Assembly (NCBI RefSeq): GCF_029407905.1
Contig: NW_026577882.1
Span: 1,178,001-1,242,000 of the forward strand
DNA from: Bubalus kerabau
Lineage: Eukaryota > Chordata > Mammalia > Artiodactyla > Bovidae
Length of the DNA: 64,000 bases
Direction of reading: 5' to 3'
This document shows, one piece after another, positions 46,375 to 59,875 of the stretch. Numbering within the stretch: the first letter of the stretch is position 1; every line of letters starts with the position of its first letter. Below the pieces are notes generated by a model. That model did not search any database. It worked only from the letters and a program-made list of their open reading frames with translations, and was not told the origin of the DNA. Both the position numbers and the translations under genes were made by a program.

Positions 46375-49300
46375 CCAGTGACCTTAGGGAACTTCCCAGT
46401 GTGCTTCTGACAGATGAGGGACGCTGTGGAATTGGCGGGGCCTCTCAGGACTCCGCTGGGTTTGGCGCAATGGAAGAGGGCCTCATCTCCAGGGAAGGCA
46501 GGAACCTCAGGCTTCCTCTCCGTTTCGGACTCCGACCGCAGGGTCCCTGCAGAGTTGGGACAAGAGAGTCAGGAATCGTCTTGTCTGAGGAAGGGAACTC
46601 CGCTTGCCTCTCGAGGTGCTCAGGGGGTCTCAGGCCGCTTGTTGAGCTGTGTGTGGAACATGCGGGTGTTTCCGGACGATGCACGACAGTGACAATGCCC
46701 CTTTGTGTTGTGCCTTCACCCACTGGCTTGCCTTCGAAGAGGTGTCCGGGCCTCGGGTTCTTTTCAAGAGCAGACAGGGAAATTGGGGTCTTTCAGCATG
46801 TGGGACCACCCACGGGGCTAGTCTCAAATTTCCTAGTGAGGCCGACTTCATTCTGAGGTGTGCCGGGAAGGCCGGGGACCCTTCAAGACAACGCAGGGGG
46901 ATCGACTCTCCTGTCGCGGTCAGGAGGGGAGAAGGGGCTCGGATGAAGTGCGGCCGGAACCCTCGGTGTTACCCTCGAGGGAAACCGGCGTGTGAGGGAC
47001 TTTTGGGGGATGCATGAAAGGAGTCAGGTACCGTTTCGCACTTCAGGACAGAACCTAGGACTTCCCTTGAGACGCCGTAGCGGGCAAGGGCCTCATCTTG
47101 CGAAGACGTTGGAACCATGTGGATTTTCTCGAGTTGCGGTGGGACTCTAGAGTTACGACGGGGATTTCAGGCTTCCTCTTGTATTGGCCCCGAGAAGCCT
47201 AATCTTCCATTCGAGTTGCGAGGGAAAGGTGGGGGTTGCGCTCGAGTCACTGCAGGGCCGAAGAGACCTCACATAGGCGTGTGTCCGGGACTTAATATTC
47301 CTCTCCAGGGAAGGCAGGGATCTCGGGGTTGCATTCCAGGCTCCTCCTGGGAGTCAGGCCTCGTCTCCAGGGGAAGCCAAGGAGTCCGCTCACCTCTCGA
47401 GTCGCGACGCGGGTCTCCGGGAGCCCCCTGAGCGGCCTCAAGGGAGTCCAGCCTCCTCTTCCGTTTGGAGAGAGAACCCGGGATTGCTCTCCAGGCCATG
47501 CAAGAAAAGAAATCCCTCAGCTCGCTAGGAGGGGGGCGTCTCAGGGGTTTCCTCGAGCTGCGGCGCCCGTGGGGGTTTTCTCCCGAGGCACGATGAGGAT
47601 CTCAGGGAGCCTCTCGTGCGGCGCCAGGGAAGTCAGGTCTCCATGCGCATGGCGAGTTGGAGTGCGTCATCGCTCTCGAGTCACGGGAGGGGACTAGGGC
47701 CTCGAGACGTGTTGAAGAAGGACTCTCGAGGTCTTTCTCGGGGGGCGGCGGGAAACCCTCGTTTCCCTCGCCTTCTGCCGGGGACCTTAGGGAACTTCCC
47801 AGGGTGCCTCTGAGAGGCGAGGTATACTGTGGAGTTGGCGGGGCCTATCGGGACTCCGCTGGTTCTGGCGCAACGGAAGAGGGCCTCACCCGAGGGGAGG
47901 CAGGAAGCCCAGGCTTCCTCTCCGTTTCGGACTCCGACCGCAGGGTCCCTGCAGAGTTGGGACAGGAGAGTCAGACCTCGTCTTGTCTGAAGAAGGGAAA
48001 CCCACTTGCCTCTCGAGTTGTTCAGGGGGTCTCAGGCCACTCGTCGAGCTGTGTTTGGAACCCGCGGGTCGTTGCGGACGATGCACGGGGGTGGCAGTGC
48101 CCCTTCGTGTTCTGCCTTCACCCACAGGGTTGCCTTCGAAGAGTGGTCCGGGACTCGGGTCCTTCTCAAGAGCGGACCGAGAAATCGGGGGCGTTCGGCA
48201 TGTTGCACCACACACGTGGCTCTTTTCGAATTTCCTCGTGAGACCGGCCTCCTCCTGAGGTGCGCCGGGAAGGCCGGGAACCCCTTCCAGACCAAGCAGG
48301 GCAATGGACTCTCCTGTCGCCATCAGGAGGGGAGAAGGGGCTCAGAGGAAGCGGTGCCGGGACCCTCGGTGTTCCCCTCGAGAGAACGCAGCGTGTCGGG
48401 GAACTTTTGGGGGTCGCATGAAGGCTGTCAGGGACCGTTTCGCCCTTCAGGGCGGAACAGGGGACTTCCCTTGAGACGCCATCGCGGGCAAGGGCCTCAT
48501 CTTGCGAAGAGTTGGGAACCACGTGGTTTTTCTCGAGTTGCGGAGGGATTCTCGAGTTACGACGGGGATCTCAGGCTTCCTCTTCGGTTGGCCCTGGGAA
48601 GCCCAATCTTCCCCTCTAGTTGCGAGGGAAAGCTGTGGGTTGCAATCGAGTCACTGCAGGGCCCAAGAGACCTCACCACGGCGTGTGTCCGGGACCTAAT
48701 ATTCCTCTCCAGGGAAGGCAGGGATCTCGGGGTTGCATTCCATGCTCCCCCGGGGAGTCAGGCCTCGTCTCGAGGGGAAGCCAAGGACTCCGCTCTCCTC
48801 TCGAGTCGCGACGCGGGTCTCTGGTAGCCCCCTGAGTGGCCTCAAGGGAGTCCAGCCTCCTCTTCAGTTTGGAGACAGGACCCGGGATTGCTCTCCAGGC
48901 CATGCAGGAAAAGAAGGCCCTCTGCTCGCGAGGATGTGGTGTCTCAGGGGTTTCCACAAGCTGTGGCGCCCCTAGGGGTTTTCTCCCTAGGCACGACGAG
49001 GATCTCAGGAAGCCTCTCGTGCGGCGCCAGGGAAGTCAGGTCTCCATGTGCGTGGCGAGGGGGAGCGCGTCATGGCTCTCGAGTCATGGGAGGGGACTAG
49101 GGCCTCGAGACGCGTTGAAGAAGGACTCTCGAGGTCTTTCTCGGGGGGCGGCAGGAGACCCTCGTTTCCCTCGCCTTCTGCCGGGGACCTTAGGGAACTT
49201 CCCAGGGTGCCTCTGAGAGGCGAGGGATCCTGTAGAGGTGGCGGGGCCTCTCGGGACTCCGCTGGGTCTGGCGCAACGAAAGAGGGCCTCACCCGAGGGG

Positions 49301-50640
49301 AGGCAGGAAGCCCAGGCTTCCACTCCGTTTCGGACTCCGACCGTAGGGTCCGTGCAGAGTTGGGACAGGAGAGTCAGGCCTTATCTTGTCTGAGGAAGGG
49401 AACCCCGCTTGCCTCTCGAGTTGTTCAGAGGGCCACAGGCCCCTCGTCGAGTTGTGTGTGGAACCCGCGGTTGTTTCCGGACGATGCACGGGGGTGTCAG
49501 TGCCGCTTCGGGCTGTGCCTTCACCCACAGGGTTGCCTTCGAAGAGGGGTCCGTCATCGGGTTCTTCTCAAGAGCGGAACGGGGAATCGGGCTCGTTCGC
49601 CATGTGGCACCACCCACGTGGCTCGTCTCGAATGTCCTCGTGTGACCGGCCTCCTCTTGAGGTGCGCCGGCAAGTCCGGGAACCCCTTCCAGACCACGTA
49701 GGGGAATCGACTCTCCTGTCGTGATCAGGAGGGGAGAAGGGGCTCAGATGAAGCGGTGCCGGCACCCTCGGTGTTCCACTCGAGGGAACCCGGCGTATCG
49801 GGGAACTTTTGGGGGTCGCATGAAGGCTGTCAGGTTCCGTTTCGCACTTCAGGGCGGAACAGGGGACTTCCCTTGAGACGCCGTCACGGGCAAGGGCCTC
49901 ATCTTGCCAAGAGGTGGGAACCACGTGGTTTTTCTCGAGTTGCGGCGGGATTCTCATGTTACGACAGGGGATTACAGGCTTCCTCTTGTGTCGGCCCTGG
50001 TTAACCCAACCTTCTATTCTACTGGCGAGGGAAAACTGGGGGTTGCGCTCGAGTCACTGCAGGGCCAAAGAGACCTCATCTAGGCGTGTGTCCAGGACCT
50101 ATTGCTCCTCTCCAGGGAAGACAAGGATCTCGGGGTTGCATCCCATGCTCCCCCGGGGAGTCAGGCCTCGCCTCGAGAGGAAGCAAAGGACTCCGCTCTC
50201 CTCCCGAGTCGCGACGCTGATATCTTGCTGCCCCCTGAGTGGCCTCAAGGGCGTCCAGCCTCCTCTTCACTTTTGAGAGAGGACTCGTGATTGCTCTCCA
50301 GGCCAGGCAGGAAAAGAAGGCCCTCACCTCGCGAGGACGGTGGCATCTCAGGGGTTTCCTCGAGCTGCGGCACCCGTGGGGGTTTTCTCCCGAGGCACGA
50401 CGAGGATATCAGGGAGCCTCTCGTGCGGCGCCAGGGAAGTCATGTCTCCATGCACGTGGCGAGAAGGAGCGTGTCATTGTTCTCGAGTCATGGGAGGGGA
50501 CTAGGGCCTCAAGACGCGTTGAAGAAGGACTCTCGATGTCTTTCTCGGGTTGCAGCGGGAAACCCTAGTTTCCCCCGACTTCTGTCGGGGACCTGAGGGA
50601 ACTTCCCAGGGTGCCTCTGAGAGGTGAGGGTCGCTGTGGT
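46375..50640. repeat. Satellite I, CpG-rich subtype, adjoining D2
   Basis: Starts in mid-monomer at ccagtgaccttaggg. Landmarks at 46711, 48117, 49519 and 50921 give 1,406, 1,402 and 1,402 bp. The monomers resemble the homogeneous array (gcgtgtgtccgggac, cgaggcacgac, ctccagggaaggcagg) but carry many scattered differences from it and from each other, so they were not recently homogenised. Relative to the left satellite I end (29,384), the monomer phase jumps by about 342 bp, so the satellite II/island block is not a clean insertion at one point. Confidence 0.88.
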
Positions 50641-52324
50641 GTTGGTGGGGCCTCTCGGGACACCACTGTGTTTGTCGCAATGGAAGAGGGCCTCATCTCG
50701 AGTGGAGGCAGGAACCTCAGGCTTCCTCTCCAATTCTGACTCTGATCGTAGTGTCCCTGCAGAGTTGGGACAGGAGAGTCAGGCTATGTCTTTTCTGAGG
50801 AATGGAACTCCGCTTGCCTCTTGAGTTGTTCATGGGGTTTCAGGCCCCATGTCAAACTGTGTGTGAAATCTGCAGGTTTTTCCAGACGATGCATGGGGGT
50901 GTCAGTGACCCTTCGTTTTGTGTCTTCATCCAAAGGGTTGCCTTCGAAGAGGTGTCCGGGCATCGTGTTCTTATGAAGAGCGGACTGGGAAATCGGGGTC
51001 GTTCAGCATTTGGCACCACCCACGTGGCTAATCTCGAATTTCTTCATGAAACCGGCCTCATCCTGAGGTGTGCCGCGAAGGTCATGAAACCCCTCCAGAC
51101 AAAGCAGAGGATTCGACCCTCCTGTGGTGATCAGGAGGAGAGAAGTGGCTCAGATGAAGTGCCGCTGGGAACCTCGGTGTTTCCCTCAAGTGAGACAGGT
51201 ATGTCGGGTAACTTTTGGGGTCACATAACGCGTTCCAAGTACCGTTTCGCTCTTCAAATTGGAACGTGGGACTTCTCTTGGGGTGCTCCAGCGGGCAAGG
51301 GCCTCATCTTGGAATGACTGGGGAACCACTTGGTTTTTCTCGAGTTGTGGTGGGATATTTGAGTTACCACAGGGAATTCATGCTTCCTCTTGTGTTGGCC
51401 CACAAAAGTCTTATCTTCCATTCGAGATTCGAGGAAGAGCTGGAGGTGCGCTCTAGTCACTGAAGGCAAAAGAGACCCCACCAAGGCTTGTGTGCAGGAC
51501 CTAATGTTCATGTCAAGGGGCGACAGGAATCTCGGGGTTGCATTCCAGACTCACCCTGGAGTCAGGCCTCGTCTCGAGGGGAAGCAAAGGACTCTGCTCT
51601 CCTCTCGAGTCGGACGGGTATGTCTTGGAGCCCACTGAGTGGCTTAAAGGGAGTCAAACCTCCTCTGGTGTTTGGAGGGAGGACACGGGATTGCTCTCCA
51701 GGCAATGCAGGAAATGAAGGCCCTCGTCTCCCGATGACTGGGGCGTCTCGTAGGTTTTCTCGAGCTGTGGCGCTAGTGTGGGGTTTCTCACGAAGTAAGA
51801 CTGGGAGCTCAGTGAGCCTCTCATGTGGTGCCAGGGCAGTCAGGTCTCTATGCACGTGGTGAGAGGGAGCCCGTCATTGTTCTCGAGTCACGGTAGGGGA
51901 ATTGGGCCTGAAAACGTGTTAAAGAAGGACTCTCGAGGTCTTTCTTGGGTTGAAGCAGGAAACCCTGGGTTCCATCGACTTGTGCCAGTGACCTCAGGAA
52001 GCTTCTCAGCGTGCCTCTGAGAAGTCAGGGTCACTGTGGAGTTGGGAGGGGCCTCTCGGAACTCCACTGGGTTTGGTGCAATGGAAGAGGGCCTCATGAC
52101 AAGTTGAGGCAGGAACCACAGGGTTCCTCTCCTGGCTTCGAATGCGCCGGATCTGACTCGGATCGCAGAGTCCCTGCAGAGCTGGGACAGGAGAGTCAGG
52201 CCTCGTCTTGTGTGGAGGAATGGAACTCCGCTTGACTCTCACGTTGTTCATGGGGTGACAGGCCACTTGTCGATTTGTATGTTGAACATGCGGGTTTTTC
52301 TGGACGATGCACTGGGGTGTCACT

Positions 52325-53835
52325 GCCCCTTCGTGTTGTGCCTTGTTCCACAGGATTGCCTTCGAGTTGGGTTCTGCCATCGGGTTCTTATCAAGAGCGG
52401 ACCAGGGAATCGGGGTCTTTTGGCATGCCGCACCACCCACGAGGCTATGTCTCGAATTTCCTCGTGAGACTGGCCTCATCTTGATGTGCGCCAGGAAGGT
52501 CGGGAACGCCTTCCAGACAAAGCAGGGGAATCGAACCTCCTGTCGCGATCAAGAGGGGAGAAGAGTCTCAGATGAAGTGGTGCTGGGAACCTCGGTGTTC
52601 TCCTCAAGTGAGACTGGTATGTCGGGGAACTTTTGGGGTCGCATCAAGGGTTCCAAGTAACTTTTCGCTCTTCAATACGGAACGTGGGACTTCTCTTGAG
52701 ACGCTGTAGCGGGCAAGGGCCTCATCTTTCGATGACGGGGGAACCACGTGGTTTTTCTTGAGTTGGGGCGGGATTCTCGAGTTACAACCGGGAATTCAGG
52801 CTTCCTCTTCAACTGGCCCAGGGAAGTCCAGTTTTCATTCGAATTGTGAGTTAGAACTGGGGATTGCTCTCGAGACACTGCAGGGCCAAATAGACCTCAT
52901 CTAGGCTTGTGTCCAGGACCTAATGTTCCTCTGCTGGGGCGAAAGCGATCTCAGCATTGCATTCTCGACTCACCTGGGGAGTCAGGCCTCGTCTCGAGGG
53001 GAAGCCAAGGACACCGCTCTCCTGTCAAGTCGCGACGGGTATATCTTGGAGCTCCCTGTGTGGCCTAAAATGAGTCAAGCCTCCTGTGGAGTTTGGAGAG
53101 AGGATTCAGGATTGCTCTCCAGGCCATACAGCAAAACAAGGCCCTCATCTCGTGAGGACTGGGGCGTCTCGTGGGTATTCTCGAGCTGTGGCTCCAGTGT
53201 GGTGTTGCTCACGAGGTATAATGGGGAGCTCATGGAGCCTCTCCTGTGGCGCCAGGGAAGTCAGGTTTCTATGCGCGTGGCTAGGGGGAGCGCGTCATTG
53301 CTCTCGAGTCATGGTAGGGGAATCACACCTCAAGACGCGTTGAAGAAGGACTCTCGAGGTCTTTTACGGGTTGGGGCAGGAAACCCTTGGTTCCCTCGAC
53401 TTGTGCCGGTGATCTCAGGAAGGTCTAAGGGTGCCTCTGAGAAGTCAGGGATACTGTGCAGTTGGGAGGGGTCTCTCGGGACTCCACTGGGTTCGGTGCA
53501 ATGGAAGAGGGCCTCATCTCGAGTGGAGGCAGGAAACTCATGTTTCCTCTCCTGACTTCCCCTGGGCCAGATCTGACTCGGATCGCAGTTTCGCTGCAGA
53601 GTTCGAACAGGAGAGTCAGGCCTCGTCTTGTGTGGAGGAATGGAACTCTGCTTGCCTCTCCAGTTGTTCACGGGGTGACAGGTCACTTCTCGAGCTGTGT
53701 GTGGTACCTGCGGGTTTCTCCGGACGATACCCAGGGGTGTCAGTGCCCCTAAGTGTTGTGCCTTCATCAAAAGGGTTATCTTCAAAGAGGTGTCCGGGCA
53801 TCAGGATCTTATCAAGAGCGGACCGGGAAATCGGG
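52325..53835. repeat. Block X' : near-identical partner of 20,195-21,705
   Basis: Constant offset of 32,130 bp with only occasional differences, for example tggtgctggg near 52,578 against cggtgccggg near 20,448. Unlike the left copy, it is embedded on both sides in the CpG-depleted subtype, so this is probably closer to the original arrangement and the left copy the recombinant. Confidence 0.85.
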
Positions 53836-55645
53836 GTCTTTCGGCATGTGTCACCATCCACGTGGCTATGTCTCGAATATCCTCGTGAGACCGGCCTCAT
53901 CCTGAGATGCACCGGGAAAGGTGGGAACCCCTTCAAGACAAAACAGGGGAATCGACCCTCCTGTGGCGATCAGGAGGGGAGAAGGGGCCCAGATGTAGTG
54001 GTGCCGGGAACCTCGGTGTTCTCCTCGAGTCAGACTGGTGTGTCGAGGAACTTTTGAGGGCGCATCAAGGGTGCCAATACCGTTTCGCACTTCAAGACGG
54101 AACGTGGGACTTCTCTTGAGACGCTGTAGGGGGCAAGGGCCTCATCTTGGGATGACGGGGGAACCACGTGGCGTTTCTCGAGTTGTGGCAGGTTTCTCGA
54201 GTTTCGACGGGGAATACAGTCTTCCTCATGTGTTGGGCCAGGGAAGTCCTATCTTCCATTCGAGTTTAAAGGGAGAGCTGGGGATTGCTCTCGAGTCACT
54301 GCAGGGCAAAATAGACCTCATCTAGGCTTGTGTCCAGGACTTAATGTTCGTCCCTAGGGGCGACAGGGATCTTGGGGTTGCATACCAGACTCACCCGGGG
54401 AATCAGGCCTCGTCTCGAGGGGAAGCAAAGAACTCCGCTGTCCTTTTGAGTCACGATGGGTATCTCTTGGAGCCCACTGTGTGCCCTAAAGGGAGTCAAG
54501 CCTCCTGTGGTGTTTGGATAGAGGACTCGGGATTCCTCTCCAGGCCATGCAGGAAAAGAAGGCCCTCATCTCGCGATGATGGCGGTGTCTCGTGGGTTTT
54601 CTAGACTGCTGCGCTAGTGCCGGGTTTCTGACGAGGTACGAGAGGGAGCTCACGGAGCCTCTCGTGTGGCGCCAGGGAAGTCAGGTCCCCATGAGATGGC
54701 TAGGGGGAGCTCGTCATTGCTCTCAAGTCATGGTAGGGTAATCGGGCCTCAAGACGGGTTGAAGAAGGACTCTCGAGGTCTTTCTCGGGTCACTGCATAA
54801 AACCCAGGGTTCCCTTTACTTGTGCCTGCGACCTCAGGGAGCTTCTCAGAGTGCCTCTGAGAAGTCAGGGATACTGTGCAGTTTGGAGGGGCCTCTCGAG
54901 ACTCCTCTGCATTTGGTGGAATGTAAGAGGGACTCATCTCGAGTTGAAGCAGGAACCTCAGTGTTCCTCTCCATTTCTGACTCAGATCGCAAGGTCCCTG
55001 CATGTTGGTACAGGAGAGTCAGGCCTCGTCTTTTCTGGAGGATGGGACTCCTCTTGCCTCTCGAGTTGTTCTCGAGGTGACAGGCCACTTGTCGAGCTGT
55101 GTGTGTAACCTGCCCGTTTTTCCGGATGATGCACAGGTGTGTTAGTGCCCCTTCGTGTTGTACCTTCATACTCAAGGCTGCCTTCCAAGAGGTGTCCGAG
55201 CATCGGATTCTTATCAAGAGCGGACCGGGAAATTGGAGTCTTTCGGCAAGTGGCACCACCCACAAAGCTACGTATCGAATTTCCCCATGAGACCGGCCTC
55301 ATCCTGAGTTGTGCAGGGAAGGTCGGGCCCCCTTGCAGACAAAGCAGGGGAATCGACCCACCGGTCACGATCAGGAGGGGAGAAGGGTCTTAAATGAAGT
55401 GGTGCCGGGAACCTCGGTGTTCCCCTTGAGTGAGACCGGCGTGTTGGGGGACTTTTGGGGTCGCATCAAGGGTGCCAAGTACCGTTTCGCATTTCAAGAT
55501 GGAACCTGGGACATCTTTTGAAACGCTGTAGCGGGCAAGGGCCTCATCTTGCGATGACGGGAGAACCAAGTGGTTTTGCTCGAGTTGCGGCGGATTTCTC
55601 GAGTTATGACCGGGAGTTTAGGCTTCCTCTTGTTGGCCTTGAAAT

Positions 55646-56513
55646 CCAATCTTCCATTCGGGTTGCGAGGGGGAGCTGGGGATTGCGCTAGAGTCACTGC
55701 AGGGCAAAAGAGACCTAATCTAGGCTTGTGTCCAGGATCTAACGTTGCTCTCCAGGGGCGACAGGGATCTCGGGTTTGCATTCCAGACTCATCCGGGGAG
55801 TCAGTTCTCACCTCGAGGGTAAGCAAAGAATTCCGCTCTCGTCTCGAGTCGCGATGGGTATCTCTTGGAGCCCACTGTGTGTACTAAAGGGAGTCAAGCC
55901 TCCTGTGGAGTTTGGAGAGAGGACTCGGGATTGGACTCCAGGCCATGCAGGAAAAGAAGGCCCTCATCTCGAGATGACGGTGGCGTCTCGTGGGTTTTCT
56001 CGAGCTGCGGCGCCAGTGTGGGGTGTCTCATGAAGTACCACGGGGATCTCAGGGAGCCTCTTGTGTGGCGCCAGGAAAATCCAGTATTCCATTCGAGTTG
56101 CAAGTTAGAACTGGGGATTGCTCTCCAGTCACTGCAGGACAAAATAAACCTCATCTACGCTTGTGTCCAGGACCTAGTGTTCCACTACTGGGCCAACAGA
56201 GATCTCAGGGTTGCATTCTCGACTCACCCGGAGAGTCAGGCCTCGTCTTGAGGGGCAAAAAAGGACTCCGCTCTCCTGTCGAGTCGCGACGGGTATCTCT
56301 TGGAGCCCACTGCGTGGCGTAAAGGGAGTGAAGCCTCCTATGGAGTTTGGAGAGATGACTCGGGATTGTTTTCCTGGCCATGCAGGAAAAAAGGCCCTCA
56401 TCTCGCGATGACGGGGGCATCTCGTGGGTTTTCTCCAGCTGCGGCGCCAGTATCAGATTTCTCACGAGGTACAACGGGGAGCTCAGAGAGCCTCTCGTGT
56501 GGTGCTAGGGACG
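55646..56513. repeat. 434-bp (14 x 31 bp) internal duplication in a satellite I monomer
   Basis: The segment starting ccaatcttccattcgggttg at 55,646 is followed 434 bp later by the equivalent ccagtattccattcgagttg at 56,080, lengthening the monomer from about 1,406 to 1,840 bp. The join sits in gcgccaggaaaatccag (about 56,070-56,086), a fusion of gcgccagggaagtcag and cccagggaagtccag, which are two similar subrepeat positions. The second copy resembles block X more than its own neighbour (ttgcattctcgactcacccg), so the donor was a different monomer. Confidence 0.8.
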
Positions 56514-57970
56514 TCAGGTCTCCGTGCATGTGGTGAAGGGGAGTGCGTGATTGCTCTCGAGTCATAGTAGGCGAATCGGGCCTCAAGATGCATTGAGGAA
56601 AGACTCTTGAGGTCTTTCTCGGGTTGCGGCAGGGAACCCTGGGTTCCCTTGATTTGTGTCGGTGACCTCAGACAACTTCTAAGGGTGCCTCTGAGAAGTC
56701 AGGGACACTGTGGATTTGGGAGGGGCCCTTCGTTACTCAACTGGGTTTGGTGCAATCGAAGAGGGCCTCATCTCGAATGGAGGCAGGAACGTCAGAGGTC
56801 CTCTCCATTTCTGACTAGGGTCGCAGGGTACCTGCAGAGTATGGACAAGAGAGTCACGCCTCGTCTTCTGTGGAGGAATGGATTTCCCCTTGCCTTTCGA
56901 GTTGTTCACGGAGTGACAGGCCACTTGTTGAGCTGAGTGTGGAACCTGCGGGTTTTTCCGGACGATGCACGGGGGTGTCAGTGCCCCTTCGTGTTGTGCC
57001 TTTATCCACAGGGTTGCCTTCAAAGAGGTTTCCGGGCATCGGGTTCTTTTCAAGAGCGTACCGGAAAATTGGGGTCTTTCAGCATGTGGTACCACCCACG
57101 AGGCTACGTCTCGAATTTCCTCGGGATACCGGCCTCATCCTGAGGTGCGCCGGGAAGGTCGGGAACCCCTTGCAAACAAAGCAGGGGAATCGACCCACCG
57201 CTCGCGATCAGAAGGGGAGAAGGGGCTCAGATGAAGTGGTGCCGGGAACCTCGGTGGTCCCCTCGAGTGAGACCGGTATGTCACGGCACTTTTGAGGTCG
57301 CATCAAGGCTGCCAAGTACAGTTTCGCACTTCAAGACGGAACGTGGGAATTCTCTGGAGATGCTCTAGCGGGCAAGGGCCTCATATTGCGATGACGAGGG
57401 AAACACGTGGTTTTTCTCGAGTTGCGGCGGGATTCTCGAGTTACAACGGGGAATTCAGGCTTCCTCTTGTGTTGGCCCAGGAAGTCCAATCTTCCATTCA
57501 ACTTGTCAGAGAGAGCTGGGGGTTGCTCTCGAGTCACTTCAGGGCAAAGAGTCCTCATCTAGGCTTGGGTCCAGGACGTAATGTTCCTCTCCAGGGGCGA
57601 CAGGGATATCGGGGTCGCATTCCAGTCTCACCCGGTGGGTCACGCCTCATCTCGAGTGGAAGCAAAGGACTCCACTATCCTCTCGAGTCGCGACACGTAA
57701 CTCTTGGAGCCCAATGAGTGGCCTAAAGGGAGTCAAGAGTCCTGTGTAGCTTGGACAGAAGGTTCACGCTTGATCTGCATACCATGCAGTTAAAGATGGC
57801 CCTCCTCTCGAGATGATGGGGGCGTCTCATGGGTTTTCTCGAGCTGCGGCACCAGTGTGGGGTTTCTCACGAGATATGATGGGGAGTTCAGGGAGCCTCT
57901 TGTGCAGCGCCAGAGAAGCCTGACTCCATGCGTGTGGCCAGGCAGATCGCGTCATTGCTCTCGAGTCATG

Positions 57971-59875
57971 GGAGGGACTAGGGCCTCAAGAGGCATTTAA
58001 GAAGGACTCTCAAGGTCTTTCTTGGGTTGGGGCGGGAAACACTCGTTTCCCTCGACCTCTACAGGGGACCTTAGGGAACTTCCCAGGTGCCTCTGAGAGG
58101 TGAGGGATACTGAGGAGTTAGAGGGGCCTCTCGGGACACGACTAGGTTTGACGAAATGAAAGAGGGCCTCATCTCGATTGGAGGCAGGAACCTCAGGCTT
58201 CCTCTCCATTTCTGACTCCGACCGCAGGGTCCCTGCAGAGTTGGGACAGGAGAGTCAGGCCTCGTCTTGTCTGAGTAACGGAACTCTGCTTGCCTCTCGA
58301 GTCGTTCAGGGGGTCTCAGGGCCCTTGACAAGCTGTGTGTGGAACCTGCGGGTGTTTCCAGAAGATGCATGGGGGTGTCAGTGTCCCTTCTTTTTGTGCC
58401 TTCCCCCACAGGGTTGCCTTCAAAGAGGTGTCCGGGCATCGGGTTCATTTCAAGAGCGGACCGGGAAATCGGGGTCATTCGGCATGTGGCACCAACCACG
58501 TGGCTCACCTCGAATTTCCTCATGAGACCAGCATCATCCTGAGGTGCGCCAGGAAGGCCGGGAACCCCTTCCACACAAAGTAGGGGAATCGATTCTCCTG
58601 TCGCGATCAGGAGGGGAGATGGGGCTCAGATGAAGTGGTGCCGGGAACCTCGGTGTTCCACTCGAGGGAACCCGGCATTTCAGGGAACTTTAGGGGTCGC
58701 CTCAAGGGAGCCAAGTACCGTTTCCCACTTCAGGACGGAACATGGGACTTCCCTGGAGACGCTGTAGCGGGCAAGGGCCTCATCCTGTGAAGACGTTGGA
58801 ACCACGTCGTTTTTCTTGAGTTGCATCGGGATTCTCGAAAACGACAGGAATTTCAGGTCTCTCCTGGGTTGGCCCTGGGAAGCCCAATCTTCAATTCGAG
58901 TTGCGATGGAAAGCTGGGGGTTCTGCTCGAGTCACTACAGGGCCAAAGAGACCTCATCGAGGCGTGTGTCCAGGACCTAATATTCCTCTCAAGGGAAGAC
59001 AGGGATCCAGGGTTTCCATTCCAGACTCCCCCGGGGAGTCAGGACTCGCCTGGAGGGGAAGCAAAGGACTCCGCTTTCCTCTCAAGTCGCGACACGGATC
59101 TCTTGGAGCCCACTGAGTGGACTCAAGGGTGTCGAGCCTCCTCTTCAGTTTGGAGAGAGGACTCAGGATTGCTCTCCAGGCCAGGCAGGAAAAGAAGGCC
59201 CTCATCTCGCGATGACGGGGGCGTCTCATGGGTTTCCTCAGGCTGCTGCGCCCATGGGGGTTTTCTCACGAGGCACGACGAGGACCTCAGGGAGCCTCTC
59301 GTGCGGCGCCAGGGAAGTCAGGTCTCCATGCGCATGGCGAGGGGGAGCTGGTCATCACTCTCAAGTCATGGGAAGCGGCTAGGTCCTCAAGAGGCATTGA
59401 AGAAGGGCTCTCGAGGTCTTTCTTGGGTTGCGGCGGGAAACCCTCGTTTCCCTCGACTTCTGCAGGGGACCTTAGGGAACTTCCCACGGTGCCTCTGAGA
59501 GGTGAGGGATGCTGTGTAGTTGGCAGGGCCTCTCGGGACTCTGCTGGGTTCGGCGCAATGGAAGAGGGCCTCATCTCGAGGGGAGGCAGGAACCTCAGGC
59601 TTCCTCTCGGTTTCGGACTCCGACTGCACGGTCCCTGCAGTGTTGGGACAGGAGAGTCATGCCTCGTCTTGTCTGAGGAATGGAATTCTGGTTGCCTCTC
59701 GAGTTGTTCCGGGAGTCTCAGGCCCCTTGTCGAGCTGTGTGTAGACCCTGCGGGTTTTTCCGGATGATGCACGGGGGTGTCAGTGCCCCTTCGTGTTGTG
59801 CCTTCACCCACAGGGTTGCCTTCGAAGAGGTGTCCAGGCATCGGGTTCTTATCAAGAGCGGACTTGAAAATCGGG
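57971..59875. repeat. Satellite I, CpG-rich/intermediate subtype patch
   Basis: Landmarks at 58400 and 59804 give about 1,404 bp. Features of the homogeneous array return (gggaccttagggaacttccc, cgaggcacgacgaggacctc, gcgtgtgtcc), mixed with CpG-depleted alleles (cgcctcaagggagccaag). The boundary on the left is in the region of tcatgggagggactagggcc near 57,967. Confidence 0.78.

Larger units (their letters stand above)
50641..57970. repeat. Satellite I, CpG-depleted subtype, right shoulder
   Basis: Landmarks at 50921, 52341, 53760, 55161 and 57001 give 1,420, 1,419, 1,401 and 1,840 bp. The subtype is marked by gcttgtgtccaggac, aggggcgacaggg, tatcaagagcgg and cgcatcaagggtgccaag. The long 1,840-bp unit results from a 434-bp internal duplication (separate entry). 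The stretch 52,325-53,835 is the near-identical partner of 20,195-21,705. Transition from the CpG-rich subtype is gradual over about 50,640-51,100. Confidence 0.87.
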
